Part shown: in pieces, positions 8,273-16,749 of the stretch
How the letters are laid out: each line of letters opens with the position of its first letter
Numbering within the stretch: the stretch's first letter is position 1
NCBI RefSeq assembly: GCF_050563525.1
Contig: NZ_JBNXUN010000003.1
Location: forward strand, 62,001 to 126,000
Direction: 5' to 3'
Source of the DNA: Falsiroseomonas sp050563525
GTDB lineage: Bacteria > Pseudomonadota > Alphaproteobacteria > Acetobacterales > Acetobacteraceae
Length of the DNA: 64,000 bases
Made by a program: the position numbers and the translations under genes
The notes under the pieces: model-generated
The model's database searches: none
Told to the model about the DNA's origin: nothing
The model's input: the letters and a program-made list of their open reading frames with translations, nothing else

Positions 8273-8418
8273 CCGCCGCGCGGTGATGAAACGCTGGACA
8301 CAGGCAAGCCGCGGCTGGTAGAGAAATCGTACACGAAGACGTGATCGACCGCCAATGCAGGAGCAATCGTGGCCATGCTGGACCCGCGCCTGTCTTCTCC
8401 GCATGGCGTGACACTTCA

Positions 8419-9393
8419 ATGAGAAATGGCTGGGCCACACCCGTGCCGCAGGACCTGCCGCGTGTCGCCGTGCTGCTGTCCGTGTACCTCGGCGACCAGT
8501 TCCTGCCGGCCCAACTCGGCAGCATCGCGCAGCAGCGTGGCGTGGACTGGCGTATCCTGTGGCGGGATGACTCGCCAACACGGCCCTCCCACAGCATGGG
8601 CCGCTTCATCATGGACCATGGCGCCCGCATCACCCCCGCCTCGCTTGGCCCTTCCGAACACCTGGGCGTCGGCGCCAGCTTCCTGCGGCTGCTGGCGTCC
8701 GTCCCCGATGACACTGAATTCGCCGCATTCGCCGACCAGGACGATGTCTGGCTGCCCGACAAGTTGCGCCGCGCCTGCGACAGGTTGGCCCAGGTCCCGC
8801 TGGACATCCCGGCCATGGTCTGCGGGCGACAAACCCTGGTCGACCAGGCCCTGCTGCCCATCGGGCTGAGCCCGCTGCCGACCCGCCTGCTCGGGTTCCA
8901 GAACGCCGTGGTGCAGAATGTGGCCACCGGATGCACCATCGTGCTCAACCGTGCCGCACGCCGGCTGCTGCTGGACATGCCGCCACCGGCCGGCGCGCTG
9001 CATGACTGGTGGTGCTACCTGGTGGTGTCCGGCGTCGGCGGGCGGGTGCTGTTCGATACGGAGCCGAACATCCTGTACCGGCAGCATGCCCACAACGTCG
9101 TCGGCGCACAGCGCGGCCTGTGGCGACGCGCCGCCGCAGCTGCGGCGCGCGGCCCCCGCCCCTTCCTGCAGGCGATGTCCAACCACCTCGCCGCCCTCAA
9201 GCAGTACGGACCGCGGCTGACCATGGAAGCACGGCACACGCTGTGGGCACTGGAGGAGGCTCATGCCGCATCCCCCATGGGACGCCTGCGCGCACTTCGA
9301 GCCAGCGGCGCCTACCGCCAGGGCCGCGCGGAGAACGCCGCGTTGCGCCTCTGGTTCGCCCTGCTGCCACTGCCGGCTGCACGGAGCAGCTAG
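8419..9393 (+). CDS. Family 2 glycosyltransferase (rhamnosyltransferase-like)
   Basis: A 324-residue GT2 enzyme. It begins with the nucleotide-sugar binding strand VAVLLSVYLGDQFLPAQLGSI, has WRDDSPT where the first acidic motif belongs, and FADQDDVWLPDKL as the DxD-containing catalytic segment. A hydrophobic C-terminal tail is absent, so it is probably cytoplasmic or peripheral. The FADQDDVW motif is typical of rhamnosyltransferase-like GT2 proteins. ATG 8419 gives the normal N-terminus; an upstream GTG at 8341 adds 26 unlikely residues. The 146 bases before it may hold a separate promoter. It is convergent with the acyltransferase, 3 bases apart. Confidence 0.87.
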   Translation: MRNGWATPVPQDLPRVAVLLSVYLGDQFLPAQLGSIAQQRGVDWRILWRDDSPTRPSHSMGRFIMDHGARITPASLGPSEHLGVGASFLRLLASVPDDTEFAAFADQDDVWLPDKLRRACDRLAQVPLDIPAMVCGRQTLVDQALLPIGLSPLPTRLLGFQNAVVQNVATGCTIVLNRAARRLLLDMPPPAGALHDWWCYLVVSGVGGRVLFDTEPNILYRQHAHNVVGAQRGLWRRAAAAAARGPRPFLQAMSNHLAALKQYGPRLTMEARHTLWALEEAHAASPMGRLRALRASGAYRQGRAENAALRLWFALLPLPAARSS

Positions 9394-9396
9394 CGC

Positions 9397-9882
9397 TCAC
9401 GCCACCGCACGGATGCGGCCGGAGACCACCGCGCGCGGGGGAATGACCGCACCATCCCCGATGTCGGCGCCATCCAGGATGGCCGCACCCGCACCGATGC
9501 GGACGCCATTCCCGATCCGCGTCACGCCCTTCGACATGAGGCCCTGTTCGCGAAAGCCCATGTCGATCCGGTCGTAGCGATAGTTCACTCCGATGATGGT
9601 GACGCGCGGGCCGATGTGGCAGTCGTGCCCGATCTCGATGCCATCGACATAGCCCGCGATCGTGCAATGCGCGCCGATTTCCGTTCCCGCGCCCACTGAA
9701 ACCGGGCCATAGGCAGCCTTGATCTTGGTGAAGGGCGCGACACGAACACCCGGGGCCAGGCGCAGCAGCGGCGAAAGATCCACCTCGGCGCGCGGACTGA
9801 CCTGTGCCTGGAAGCGGCGCCGGTAGTGGCGCGCCACCAGCCACCCCGGCAGGAAACGGCGGGCGAAGGTGCCGATGCGCAT
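9397..9882 (-). CDS. Left-handed beta-helix (hexapeptide) acyltransferase
   Basis: A 161-residue protein built of hexapeptide repeats ([LIV]-G-x-x-x-x), such as VSVGAGTEIGAHCTI, IEIGHDCHIGPRVTI and RIGNGVRIGAGAAI. This is the fold of LbetaH O-acetyl- and N-acetyltransferases. A histidine that could serve as catalytic base sits at IGAHC (about 92). It is the last gene of the 12-gene leftward run, one base after the SDR gene. It likely acylates a sugar of the polysaccharide. Whether the donor is acetyl-CoA or the ACP encoded upstream is unknown. Confidence 0.85.
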   Translation of the reverse strand: MRIGTFARRFLPGWLVARHYRRRFQAQVSPRAEVDLSPLLRLAPGVRVAPFTKIKAAYGPVSVGAGTEIGAHCTIAGYVDGIEIGHDCHIGPRVTIIGVNYRYDRIDMGFREQGLMSKGVTRIGNGVRIGAGAAILDGADIGDGAVIPPRAVVSGRIRAVA

Positions 9883-9883
9883 G

Positions 9884-10876
9884 TCAGTTCCGCGCCGCGG
9901 GCAGCAGCCCGGTCTTCCGATACCACGCGACGGTGCGGCGGAAACCCTCGTCCAGATCCACGGCCGCCCGGAATCCCAGCACGTTCTGCGCCTTCTTCGT
10001 CGTGAAGGCGCGGTTGTGCTTGAAGAAGGTAAGGCGCCGACGATGCAGCGGCGGCTGCACGCCGAGTGGCAGGCACACCGCCTCGCAGACCCGCGCGGCG
10101 TTGTGCATCAGGCCGTAGGGAATGCGGCGGCTCGGTGGCGCCACGTCGATGGTGCGCGCGGCGGTGGCGACGAAATCACGCAACGGCAGGTAGTCATTGC
10201 CGATGATGAAGGTCTCCCCGGCGGCTTCCGGTACCTTCATCGCAAGGATGAAGCCCTGCACCAGATCCTCGATGTAGGCGGGATGGAAGTTCGGCTTGCC
10301 GTCACCGACGAACAGGAAGGTGCCGCGGTTCAGCATGCGGAACATCTTCAGCAGCCGCGTGTCACCCGGGCCGTAGATGCCGCAGGGCCGGACGATCACG
10401 ATCTCCATGGCGGAATCGCGCATCTTCTCCCGGCAAACTTCCTCCGCCGCCAGCTTGCTGTCCTGGTAGAAGTCACGCGGATTGAACGGCGCATTCTCAT
10501 CGGCCGGCATCTGCGACACGTGGCCGTGCACGCCAATGCTGGAGCAGTAGACGAAACGCCTGACGCCAGCGGCCTCCGCGGCCTCCAGCAGCATGCGCGT
10601 GCCGTCGCGGTTGACTGCCTGGAACTCCTCCTGCCCGCCCTCGGTGCGGAACATCGCGGCGATGTGGAACACCGTGTCGACGCCCTGGACCAGCTCGACC
10701 AGGGAGTCCCTGTTGCGCATGTCGCCCTGCACCACCTCATTGCCGGGCGGCAGATCCGGGATTGCCGATCGCGTCAGGCCACGCACGCTGAAGCCTTCGG
10801 CAATCAGCTGCTTTGCCAGCGCGCCGCCTGTGAAGCCGGATACGCCGGTAATGGCGATGGAGGGTCTATCGTTCAT
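9884..10876 (-). CDS. NAD-dependent epimerase/dehydratase (extended SDR)
   Basis: A 330-residue extended short-chain dehydrogenase. TGVSGFTG at residues 10-17 is the Rossmann motif. Ser112-Ser113 and Tyr137-x3-Lys141 (YQDSK) form the catalytic set. PCGIYGPGD and FHPAYIEDLVQG are typical of the 3-beta-HSD-like/NDP-sugar branch. It probably interconverts or reduces a sugar or sugar-like intermediate for the glycan. Its start overlaps the preceding methyltransferase's stop (ATGA), which implies coupling. The lack of a close match to RmlD, GalE or GMD motifs leaves the substrate open. Confidence 0.87.
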   Translation of the reverse strand: MNDRPSIAITGVSGFTGGALAKQLIAEGFSVRGLTRSAIPDLPPGNEVVQGDMRNRDSLVELVQGVDTVFHIAAMFRTEGGQEEFQAVNRDGTRMLLEAAEAAGVRRFVYCSSIGVHGHVSQMPADENAPFNPRDFYQDSKLAAEEVCREKMRDSAMEIVIVRPCGIYGPGDTRLLKMFRMLNRGTFLFVGDGKPNFHPAYIEDLVQGFILAMKVPEAAGETFIIGNDYLPLRDFVATAARTIDVAPPSRRIPYGLMHNAARVCEAVCLPLGVQPPLHRRRLTFFKHNRAFTTKKAQNVLGFRAAVDLDEGFRRTVAWYRKTGLLPAARN

Positions 10877-11703
10877 GTCTTCACCCGATCCAGCCTAAGA
10901 AGTACAGGATTGCCGATAAGCTGCGTCACCCCGATGGCGCGCAGGCCCGCCTCGACCCAGCGCAGCAGTCCGACCCGTCCCAGCAGCCGATGCGCCGCCA
11001 TGGGCAGCACGAACTGCCGGTAGCTGGCGACAGGCAGGAAGCCGTACTGCGCGAAGGCTTCCTCGACCTCCCGGTCACGAAAACTCCGGTAGGTGCGCGT
11101 ATTCGTCTCAATGGCCCGCTTCAGCGGAAAGGCGAATAGCGAAAGCGCATTGAGGCTCGCAAGCGTTGGATAATCGATGACGATGCTGTGACGCGCCACG
11201 CGGCACAACTCGGCAACCAAGGCGCGCCAATCCTCCATATGCGACAACAGTCGGATGCAGACCACAACCTCGAATTGCTGGTCTGCCATCGGCATCGAGA
11301 GCAGGCTTCCCGCCAGGAACTGCACCTGCCCGGCCAATGCGCTCGCGCTCCACCGACGGCCGCAAGCCGCCTCGCTGCCGAACACCGTGACCTTGGCGCC
11401 CCGCCGCGTCAGAGGACCGGCCAGTTGCATGTGCCCGCCGCCGACATCGAGCACCATGCGCCCCGGCAGCACCGCACCGTTGTCCAGCAGCTTGATGATG
11501 CCTGCCTCCTGCACCGAAAGCAGATAGGCCCCGCTGGCGCCGCGAAAGCGCAATGTATAGCGCTCCGAAGAGGTCTCGACATCGGGCATCTCCTGGCGGT
11601 CTGCAGGCGGTGCGCGCTGCGGCGCTGGTGCGAGCGGCACCGAGCCATCCAGCGTCGCCGCGAGGTCGGCTTCAGGCACAACATTCGAGACAAGGGCGGC
11701 CAT
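10873..11703 (-). CDS. Class I SAM-dependent methyltransferase
   Basis: A 276-residue methyltransferase with motif I MVLDVGGGHMQLAGPL near 83-97 and a following FEVVVCIRLLSHMEDW segment (motif II/III region). The N-terminal 70 residues are proline- and alanine-rich and look unstructured. It sits inside the polysaccharide run, overlapping the SDR by 4 bases and separated by 39 bases from the second hexapeptide transferase. An O-methylation of a sugar, or of the three-carbon acyl group suggested by the FkbH/ACP genes, is plausible inference. Confidence 0.82.
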   Translation of the reverse strand: MAALVSNVVPEADLAATLDGSVPLAPAPQRAPPADRQEMPDVETSSERYTLRFRGASGAYLLSVQEAGIIKLLDNGAVLPGRMVLDVGGGHMQLAGPLTRRGAKVTVFGSEAACGRRWSASALAGQVQFLAGSLLSMPMADQQFEVVVCIRLLSHMEDWRALVAELCRVARHSIVIDYPTLASLNALSLFAFPLKRAIETNTRTYRSFRDREVEEAFAQYGFLPVASYRQFVLPMAAHRLLGRVGLLRWVEAGLRAIGVTQLIGNPVLLRLDRVKT

Positions 11704-11742
11704 TCTGCGGATCCTGGGGTTTACGACCGACCGCGCTACACA

Positions 11743-12264
11743 TTAGCGCCTGGTGAAGATGACCTTGCCCGGATTGCCCTGCACGATGGCGTTGGGGCCA
11801 ACGCTGCCGGACACCACGGAATTGGGTGCGATGATGACTCCGTCCGCGATCTCGGCGCCCGGCAGCACCACGGCACCAGAGCCGATCCAGACGTTGTTGC
11901 CGATCCTTGTCGTTGCACTGTCAGCCGATGTCGTCTCCAGCGCCGCGTGCAGCGCACCGCCGATGACGACGTTCGGGCTGATCAGGCAATCATCGCCAAT
12001 CTGGATGCCGCCTGGATGCCCAAGGATGCAGCACCCGGTACCGACATCCGTGCGCTCACCGATCGCGACCGGCCCGCGCGCCGTGCTGATCAGGGTGAAG
12101 GCGCTGATGTTGGTCTTGCGACCAAGCCCAAGTGGCTCCCCCGCCTCGATTTCGGCGCGCGGGCTGACCAGGGCGCCGGTGCGCAGCATATGCTGCAGCG
12201 TGTGGCGCAGCGCGCCGGGCATGCGTGACTGCGCCGTTCGCCCGAGTGATGCGGCGGCGGTCAT
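11743..12264 (-). CDS. Hexapeptide-repeat acyltransferase paired with an acyl carrier protein
   Basis: A 173-residue left-handed beta-helix transferase with repeats such as VAIGERTDVGTGCCILG, IQIGDDCLISPNVVIGG, RIGNNVWIGSGAVVLPG and NAIVQGNPGKV. The final NPGKV element is typical of sugar O-acetyltransferases of the serine acetyltransferase-like group. Its start overlaps the stop of the acyl carrier protein gene by 4 bases. That tight pairing suggests the ACP, not only CoA, could be the acyl donor (inference). It is the second such transferase in the cluster, so at least two acyl modifications are likely. Confidence 0.85.
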   Translation of the reverse strand: MTAAASLGRTAQSRMPGALRHTLQHMLRTGALVSPRAEIEAGEPLGLGRKTNISAFTLISTARGPVAIGERTDVGTGCCILGHPGGIQIGDDCLISPNVVIGGALHAALETTSADSATTRIGNNVWIGSGAVVLPGAEIADGVIIAPNSVVSGSVGPNAIVQGNPGKVIFTRR

Positions 12265-12494
12265 GCGGCGTGTCTCGCGATGGATCGCTGGATGTCACCG
12301 AGCGAGGCGATCTCGCCGATCTCCTGCATGGTGAAGCGCACGCCGAACTCCTCTTCCACCGCGCCGATGATGCGCAGATGTGCCAGCGAGTCCCAGGCTG
12401 CCAGGCTCTCGCGCCCGGCCGCGGCATCCACTTCGGCCGGGTCAAGCTCGAGCACGTCGCTGACCAGCAGCTTCAGGCGTTCGATAACGTTCAT
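12261..12494 (-). CDS. Acyl carrier protein
   Basis: A 77-residue ACP with the phosphopantetheine attachment serine Ser36 in AAWDSLAHLRII. Typical helices II and III follow (EEEFGVRFTMQEIGEIASL). Tryptophan before the DSL motif is common in stand-alone ACPs of FkbH-type systems and differs from the fatty-acid ACP (GADSLD). It lies directly between the FkbH-like gene and an acyltransferase, each overlapping by 4 bases. The likely job is to carry an acyl group loaded by the FkbH-like enzyme to a sugar. It needs a phosphopantetheinyl transferase encoded elsewhere. Confidence 0.92.
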   Translation of the reverse strand: MNVIERLKLLVSDVLELDPAEVDAAAGRESLAAWDSLAHLRIIGAVEEEFGVRFTMQEIGEIASLGDIQRSIARHAA

Positions 12495-14335
12495 GCCTCA
12501 TCCCCGAGGATCTGGAGCCAGTCGCAAGGCACCGGCCGCGCCATGTTACGTGGCAGCCGGTAGGTGATGGTGCCTGACGATGCGACATCGTCCGCAACCA
12601 GGCCTTGTTCCGCGAAATATCCGGCGGCCGGGTGGTTCTTGGCCGTCGGTACGAAGGGAGCGATGAGTTGGACCGCGTCGGGCCGCGCCAGCAGCCGTGT
12701 CTTGATGGCGTTCATCAGCGCCGTCTCGACACCGCGGCCGAGCGCGCGGCAGCTCATCAGCAGCGTGTCGACATGCAGCGCCGCCTCGGCTTCCCGAAGC
12801 ACGGCAACACCGACGAGGCCGAGATCCCCGAAGCGGTCGGCAACGGAGACGCAGATCACCTCATGCGCCTCCGATGCCAGCATCGCCTCAAGCTCGCCCA
12901 GCGCATGCCGCTTGCCGGAGACGTTGAACTGGTTGGTCTTGGTGCAGAGCTGGGCGATGCGCGCCAGGTCCGCCGCGCGGGCACCTCGCAGACTCACGCG
13001 TGTTTCAAGGCCGGCGAGATAATCCTCGAAGCTGGCCGCCGTCGCCGACAGCCGGGTACGGGCCGCCGCCTGGACATACTGTTCCGCCTTGCCGATATCG
13101 TCCGGCAGAACCACCACCTTCTCGAAGCTGTGCAGCGCGTCGAGCGTGGCGACGAAGCGTGAGGGATCCTCCGGCAGCAACACCGCCTCGACCTCGGGCA
13201 GCAACTCGCGGACGAGCGTGACCTCGGCGGGGTTGTCGTCGATGAAGACCAGCGAATCCACGCCGATGTTCAGCTCCTGCGCGATGGCGCGCAGGCCTTC
13301 ATGCTTCGCGTTCCACCCGATGGCGACGGCAGAGAAGTCTTCTCGCCGCAGCGGCATCTCCGGGCGCAACGCGAACACCTCCTCCACATCGGCCGGGTTG
13401 TTCTTGCTGCACAGCGCCAGCAGGATGCCGCGCTGCTTCAACGTGCGGATGCGCTGCTGGAACGCGGCGAAGGCCTCGCTGGTCGCGTCGCCCGGCCCGA
13501 CCAGGACGCCCTGCGGCCCCTCCTCCCCGACCACACCACCCCAAAGCGTATTGTCGAGATCCAGAACCAGACATTTGCGCGCGGCGCCGCGAGCGGCAAC
13601 GGCATGGCGCGCGAGAGCTTCGCCGACGGCCGCCATCATCGCCGGCGACCAGTCCATCTTGGCCAGGTGGAACAGGCGCGGATCAAAGGCGTGCGCGTGG
13701 CCGATGCCGGCGGCGACGCGGTCGATGTCGAGCAGCTGTACCCGCGCATGCCGGCGCATCCGCCGCAGCAGTTCCAGATTGAGGTCAAGGTGGAACTCGG
13801 CCTCTCCGAAGTCGGCCTTGCCGTCGGCGATGCCCAAGGCCGGCTGCGCGGGTGCGGGGAAGTTGGCCACGACGAGCGTGGCGCGGGTCCGTTGTGCCGC
13901 AAGCGACGCCCATTGCTCGACATGGTCCAGCACCTCGTCGCGCAGAGCGCGGCGCTGATTGTCGGACAGCGCAGGAAATCCCGCCATCGCCTCCGGCCGC
14001 AGCAGCCGCAGCGACAGGATCAGGACCAGCATGTCCGGCGCGAAATCCTGTAGCTGCGGCGAGAGGAGAGCCTGCATCTCCTGTCCGATGCCGCCGACGT
14101 GGGTGCGCACCAGGAAGCCATCGCGCGCACAGTGCGTCGTGACGTAGGGCGGCAGCAGGTCCAGCGTCACGTTGCCAAGCAGGCCGATCCGCAGGTCGGG
14201 CGCGTTGCGCAGCGCGCGAAGCCGGCGGTGGACGCCGCGGCAGAAGGCGCCGTCGAGCTGCGTCGGGTCCTGGCCCCGCAATTCGGTGCGGATCTCGGCG
14301 AAGCCCGGTTCGATGATGTTGGCAATGCTGTCCAT
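12491..14335 (-). CDS. FkbH-like HAD-IIIC family protein
   Basis: A 614-residue protein with three parts. Residues about 48-245 resemble the SGNH-like N-terminal domain (GLLGNVTLDLL, VLILSLRLL). About 253-400 is the HAD-IIIC domain with Asp259 and Asp261 in LDLDNTLWGG, Ser310-Lys311 and FIDDNPAEV near 364-372. About 430-610 is a GNAT-like C-terminus (FGDLGLVGVAVL, MSCRALGRGVE). FkbH proteins take 1,3-bisphosphoglycerate and load a D-glyceryl unit onto an ACP. ATG 14335 is chosen; the frame stays open a further 35 codons upstream, across the end of the flippase gene. It is coupled by overlap to the ACP. Glyceryl loading here is inference from the family. Confidence 0.88.
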   Translation of the reverse strand: MDSIANIIEPGFAEIRTELRGQDPTQLDGAFCRGVHRRLRALRNAPDLRIGLLGNVTLDLLPPYVTTHCARDGFLVRTHVGGIGQEMQALLSPQLQDFAPDMLVLILSLRLLRPEAMAGFPALSDNQRRALRDEVLDHVEQWASLAAQRTRATLVVANFPAPAQPALGIADGKADFGEAEFHLDLNLELLRRMRRHARVQLLDIDRVAAGIGHAHAFDPRLFHLAKMDWSPAMMAAVGEALARHAVAARGAARKCLVLDLDNTLWGGVVGEEGPQGVLVGPGDATSEAFAAFQQRIRTLKQRGILLALCSKNNPADVEEVFALRPEMPLRREDFSAVAIGWNAKHEGLRAIAQELNIGVDSLVFIDDNPAEVTLVRELLPEVEAVLLPEDPSRFVATLDALHSFEKVVVLPDDIGKAEQYVQAAARTRLSATAASFEDYLAGLETRVSLRGARAADLARIAQLCTKTNQFNVSGKRHALGELEAMLASEAHEVICVSVADRFGDLGLVGVAVLREAEAALHVDTLLMSCRALGRGVETALMNAIKTRLLARPDAVQLIAPFVPTAKNHPAAGYFAEQGLVADDVASSGTITYRLPRNMARPVPCDWLQILGDEA

Positions 14336-14343
14336 GCCGGTCC

Positions 14344-15591
14344 TCACCCTTTCAAGCGACGTGCCGCGAGCCAGGCCGCCGGCAGGCTGCCGGCGAGGCT
14401 GCCCAGGCCGATGCCACAGATCACGCCCGCCAAACCCCACGGCGCGAAGAGGAAGGCACAGGCCACGCCGGCCGCCATGCCGAGCCAGCCCCAGCGGCTG
14501 AGCAGGACCATGTCACGCTCGGTGCCGCAGCCGATCAGGATGGCGCGCGGCAGCGCCTGCAAAACCTTGGCGCCTCCATTCAAGCAAGCCGCCAGGACCA
14601 GACCGAGCCCGATCTCGTAGCGGCCTGCTGTCAGCACATGCGCGACATAGGGCGCCGCGACGACAACGCCGAGCGTTGCGGCAGCCAGCAATGCGCCGAC
14701 CGATAGCAACTCATCCCGCACCAGTTTCAACCGCGTCGTGCGGTCCTGCGTGATGCGCAGCTTCGGGACCAGTCCGAAGCCAGCGCCGGCCGACGCCATG
14801 CGGAACGGAAACAACGCGACCGAGGCAAGCACGCTGAACAGCGCAAGGTCGGCCAGCGTCAGCGCTACGGGAACCAGAAGGCGCTCGAGCTGGATGGTAA
14901 TGGCGCCGATGGCGACGATGCTGAGCAGCGACGTCGCCTCGCGCCACGGAATCCGCACCGTCTCACCCTGCGCGGTGCAACCCGGCCGCGCCAGGGCCGC
15001 GAGGCCCAGGCCGGCGACGACCAGATTGCCGCCCGCAAACAGCGCCAGCGGGAACAGCGCGTCCGGCATCGGCACCAGCAGGCCAAGCGTGCCGATCGCC
15101 AGCAGCAGCCAACTGGCTGCCGTTGCAGCCGCCAGCGCCTCAAGCTCCCGCAGTGCCGCGCGCAGACGGGCGCCAACGACGAAGATGAGCCCGCCGCCGA
15201 GAATGGCCAGCGCGACCATCGTGGCTTCCAGCGTGCCGAAGCCGGCGATCAGTACCAGGGCGATGCCGACGCCTGTGCCGAACCCGGCCGCCACCGCGAC
15301 CAGTAGCGCCAGCAGGCCCGGGCGCAGCGCGATGCGGTGCCGCAGCATCACCTGGTCGAGCCCGATCGGCGCAACGACGGCGAAGATGTTGAACAGTGCG
15401 ATGGCTAGCGCGAAGCGGCCGAACTCCGCGACTTCCATGCTGCGTGCCAGCAGCAGGTTGCCCGCCGCGAAGGCACCGCCCGAGAGCCCGTAGATGGCGG
15501 AGGCGCGCACACCGGAGAAGCGCGCTGCAAGACCGCTGAGTGTCGACAGTGGGCGGCGGTGCCATGGCATGGCGGCGGTGTGCTCGCTCAT
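14344..15591 (-). CDS. Oligosaccharide flippase (Wzx/MATE-like, polysaccharide biosynthesis protein)
   Basis: A 415-residue, very hydrophobic protein with about a dozen predicted membrane helices. It has the N-terminal pattern of polysaccharide exporters (AIYGLSGGAFAAGNLLLARSMEVAEFG, positive residues before helix 1). Wzx-type proteins flip undecaprenyl-linked oligosaccharide units across the inner membrane. ATG 15591 overlaps the stop of the glycosyltransferase gene by 4 bases; a longer in-frame start at 15960 would cover that gene and is rejected. It is the only flippase in the cluster. A Wzy polymerase or Wzz-like gene is not in the window. Confidence 0.85.
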   Translation of the reverse strand: MSEHTAAMPWHRRPLSTLSGLAARFSGVRASAIYGLSGGAFAAGNLLLARSMEVAEFGRFALAIALFNIFAVVAPIGLDQVMLRHRIALRPGLLALLVAVAAGFGTGVGIALVLIAGFGTLEATMVALAILGGGLIFVVGARLRAALRELEALAAATAASWLLLAIGTLGLLVPMPDALFPLALFAGGNLVVAGLGLAALARPGCTAQGETVRIPWREATSLLSIVAIGAITIQLERLLVPVALTLADLALFSVLASVALFPFRMASAGAGFGLVPKLRITQDRTTRLKLVRDELLSVGALLAAATLGVVVAAPYVAHVLTAGRYEIGLGLVLAACLNGGAKVLQALPRAILIGCGTERDMVLLSRWGWLGMAAGVACAFLFAPWGLAGVICGIGLGSLAGSLPAAWLAARRLKG

Positions 15592-16745
15592 GCGGCACTC
15601 CGGACCGGGTGCAGGCCGGCATCGACCGCAAGCTCGACTTCGTTGTAAGCACCGAGCAGGATCTCCGCGAACCGCGCCTTGCTGTAGCGCGTCTCGACCC
15701 GCTCGCGCGCGGCAGTGCCGAGACGGCGCCGCAACGCCGGGTCGCGCTCCAACGCCATCAGGCCGGCGCCAAGTGCTTCCGCGCTGGGTTGCACCAGCAG
15801 AGCACAGCTTTCGTCCAGCACCTGTGTGTGCGACAGGATGGCGGTGGCGAGGATTGGGCGAGACGCCATCATGTAGGAGTAGACCTTCATGGGCGTATTC
15901 ACGCCGTGCAGACGAGGCGAGACGAGAATGTCCGCCTGCACCAGAAGGCCGGGCAGGCAATCCAACGGCATCGGTCCGAGAAATCGTACGCGGCCGTCGC
16001 CGGTTCGCCGAGCATCCTCAGGCAGTCCGCCGACTACGACGACGTCGATGACGCTGTCATCGGGCAGCATCTCCGCCGCGCGCAGCAGCAGGTCGACGCC
16101 CTGGTAGTGCTGGAGATTGCCGACATAGAGCGCGACGAGCCGCCCAGGCGATTCGCCGTGGATGCGCTGCGCCACGGCGGTGTCGTCCCACAGGGGAAAG
16201 TCGTGCAGCACGCGGCATGGCGTCCGCGGCGCATCCTCCGCCACGCGCTGGGCCAGTGCCGGGCAGACGCACAGGATCTGGTCGCTGCCGCGCATCGCCA
16301 CGCGCTCCAGGGCGCGCATCAGGCGGCCGAGTGGACGCATCCGCGGCCACTTCTCAATGATCTGGTCCGACATGATGGAGTCCATGTCGTAGATCAGCTT
16401 CGTTCGGAAGATCAGCCGCATTACCAGGGCAAGAAAGACGCTGTCCTCGACCGCGTGGATGCAGTCGTGCCGTTCGCGCCGCAGCAGACGAAAGGCGGTG
16501 GCGAACAGCGACAGGCTGCACAGCATCTTCTGCCATGACAGACCAACCGGGACGTCCCGCACCAGCGGCGGCCTGGCGCTGCGAACATGCCGCACGCCCG
16601 GCATTGCAACGTCGCGGCCGCCGGGAAAGGTGACGAGATCCACGGCATGCCCGGCGGAGGCGAGCGTTTCGGCCACTGCGCGCACGGCGATGGGCGTGCC
16701 GCGATCCACGAAGAAGGGCTGCGGCGCGAGGAGCAGAATCTTCAC
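15588..16745 (-). CDS. Family 4 glycosyltransferase (GT-B)
   Basis: A 385-residue GT-B enzyme. The N-terminal domain starts VKILLLAPQPFFVDRGTPIAVRAVAE, typical of GT4 proteins. The C-terminal domain has LVALYVGNLQHYQGVDLLLRA (the donor-binding start), VRFLGPMPLDCLPGLLVQADILVSPRLHGVNTP and KVYSYMMASRPILAT, where the acidic E of the usual EX7E motif is replaced. GTG 16745 sits 4 bases from the preceding stop and is the natural start; an upstream frame from 16823 would cut into the neighbouring gene. It likely adds a hexose to the lipid-linked repeat unit. Confidence 0.87.
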   Translation of the reverse strand: MKILLLAPQPFFVDRGTPIAVRAVAETLASAGHAVDLVTFPGGRDVAMPGVRHVRSARPPLVRDVPVGLSWQKMLCSLSLFATAFRLLRRERHDCIHAVEDSVFLALVMRLIFRTKLIYDMDSIMSDQIIEKWPRMRPLGRLMRALERVAMRGSDQILCVCPALAQRVAEDAPRTPCRVLHDFPLWDDTAVAQRIHGESPGRLVALYVGNLQHYQGVDLLLRAAEMLPDDSVIDVVVVGGLPEDARRTGDGRVRFLGPMPLDCLPGLLVQADILVSPRLHGVNTPMKVYSYMMASRPILATAILSHTQVLDESCALLVQPSAEALGAGLMALERDPALRRRLGTAARERVETRYSKARFAEILLGAYNEVELAVDAGLHPVRSAA

Positions 16746-16749
16746 GCGC

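Noticed and set aside
14336..14440. Longer FkbH start
   Set aside because: The 35 extra codons run into the flippase coding region and are Arg/Gly-rich; ATG 14335 is the natural start.
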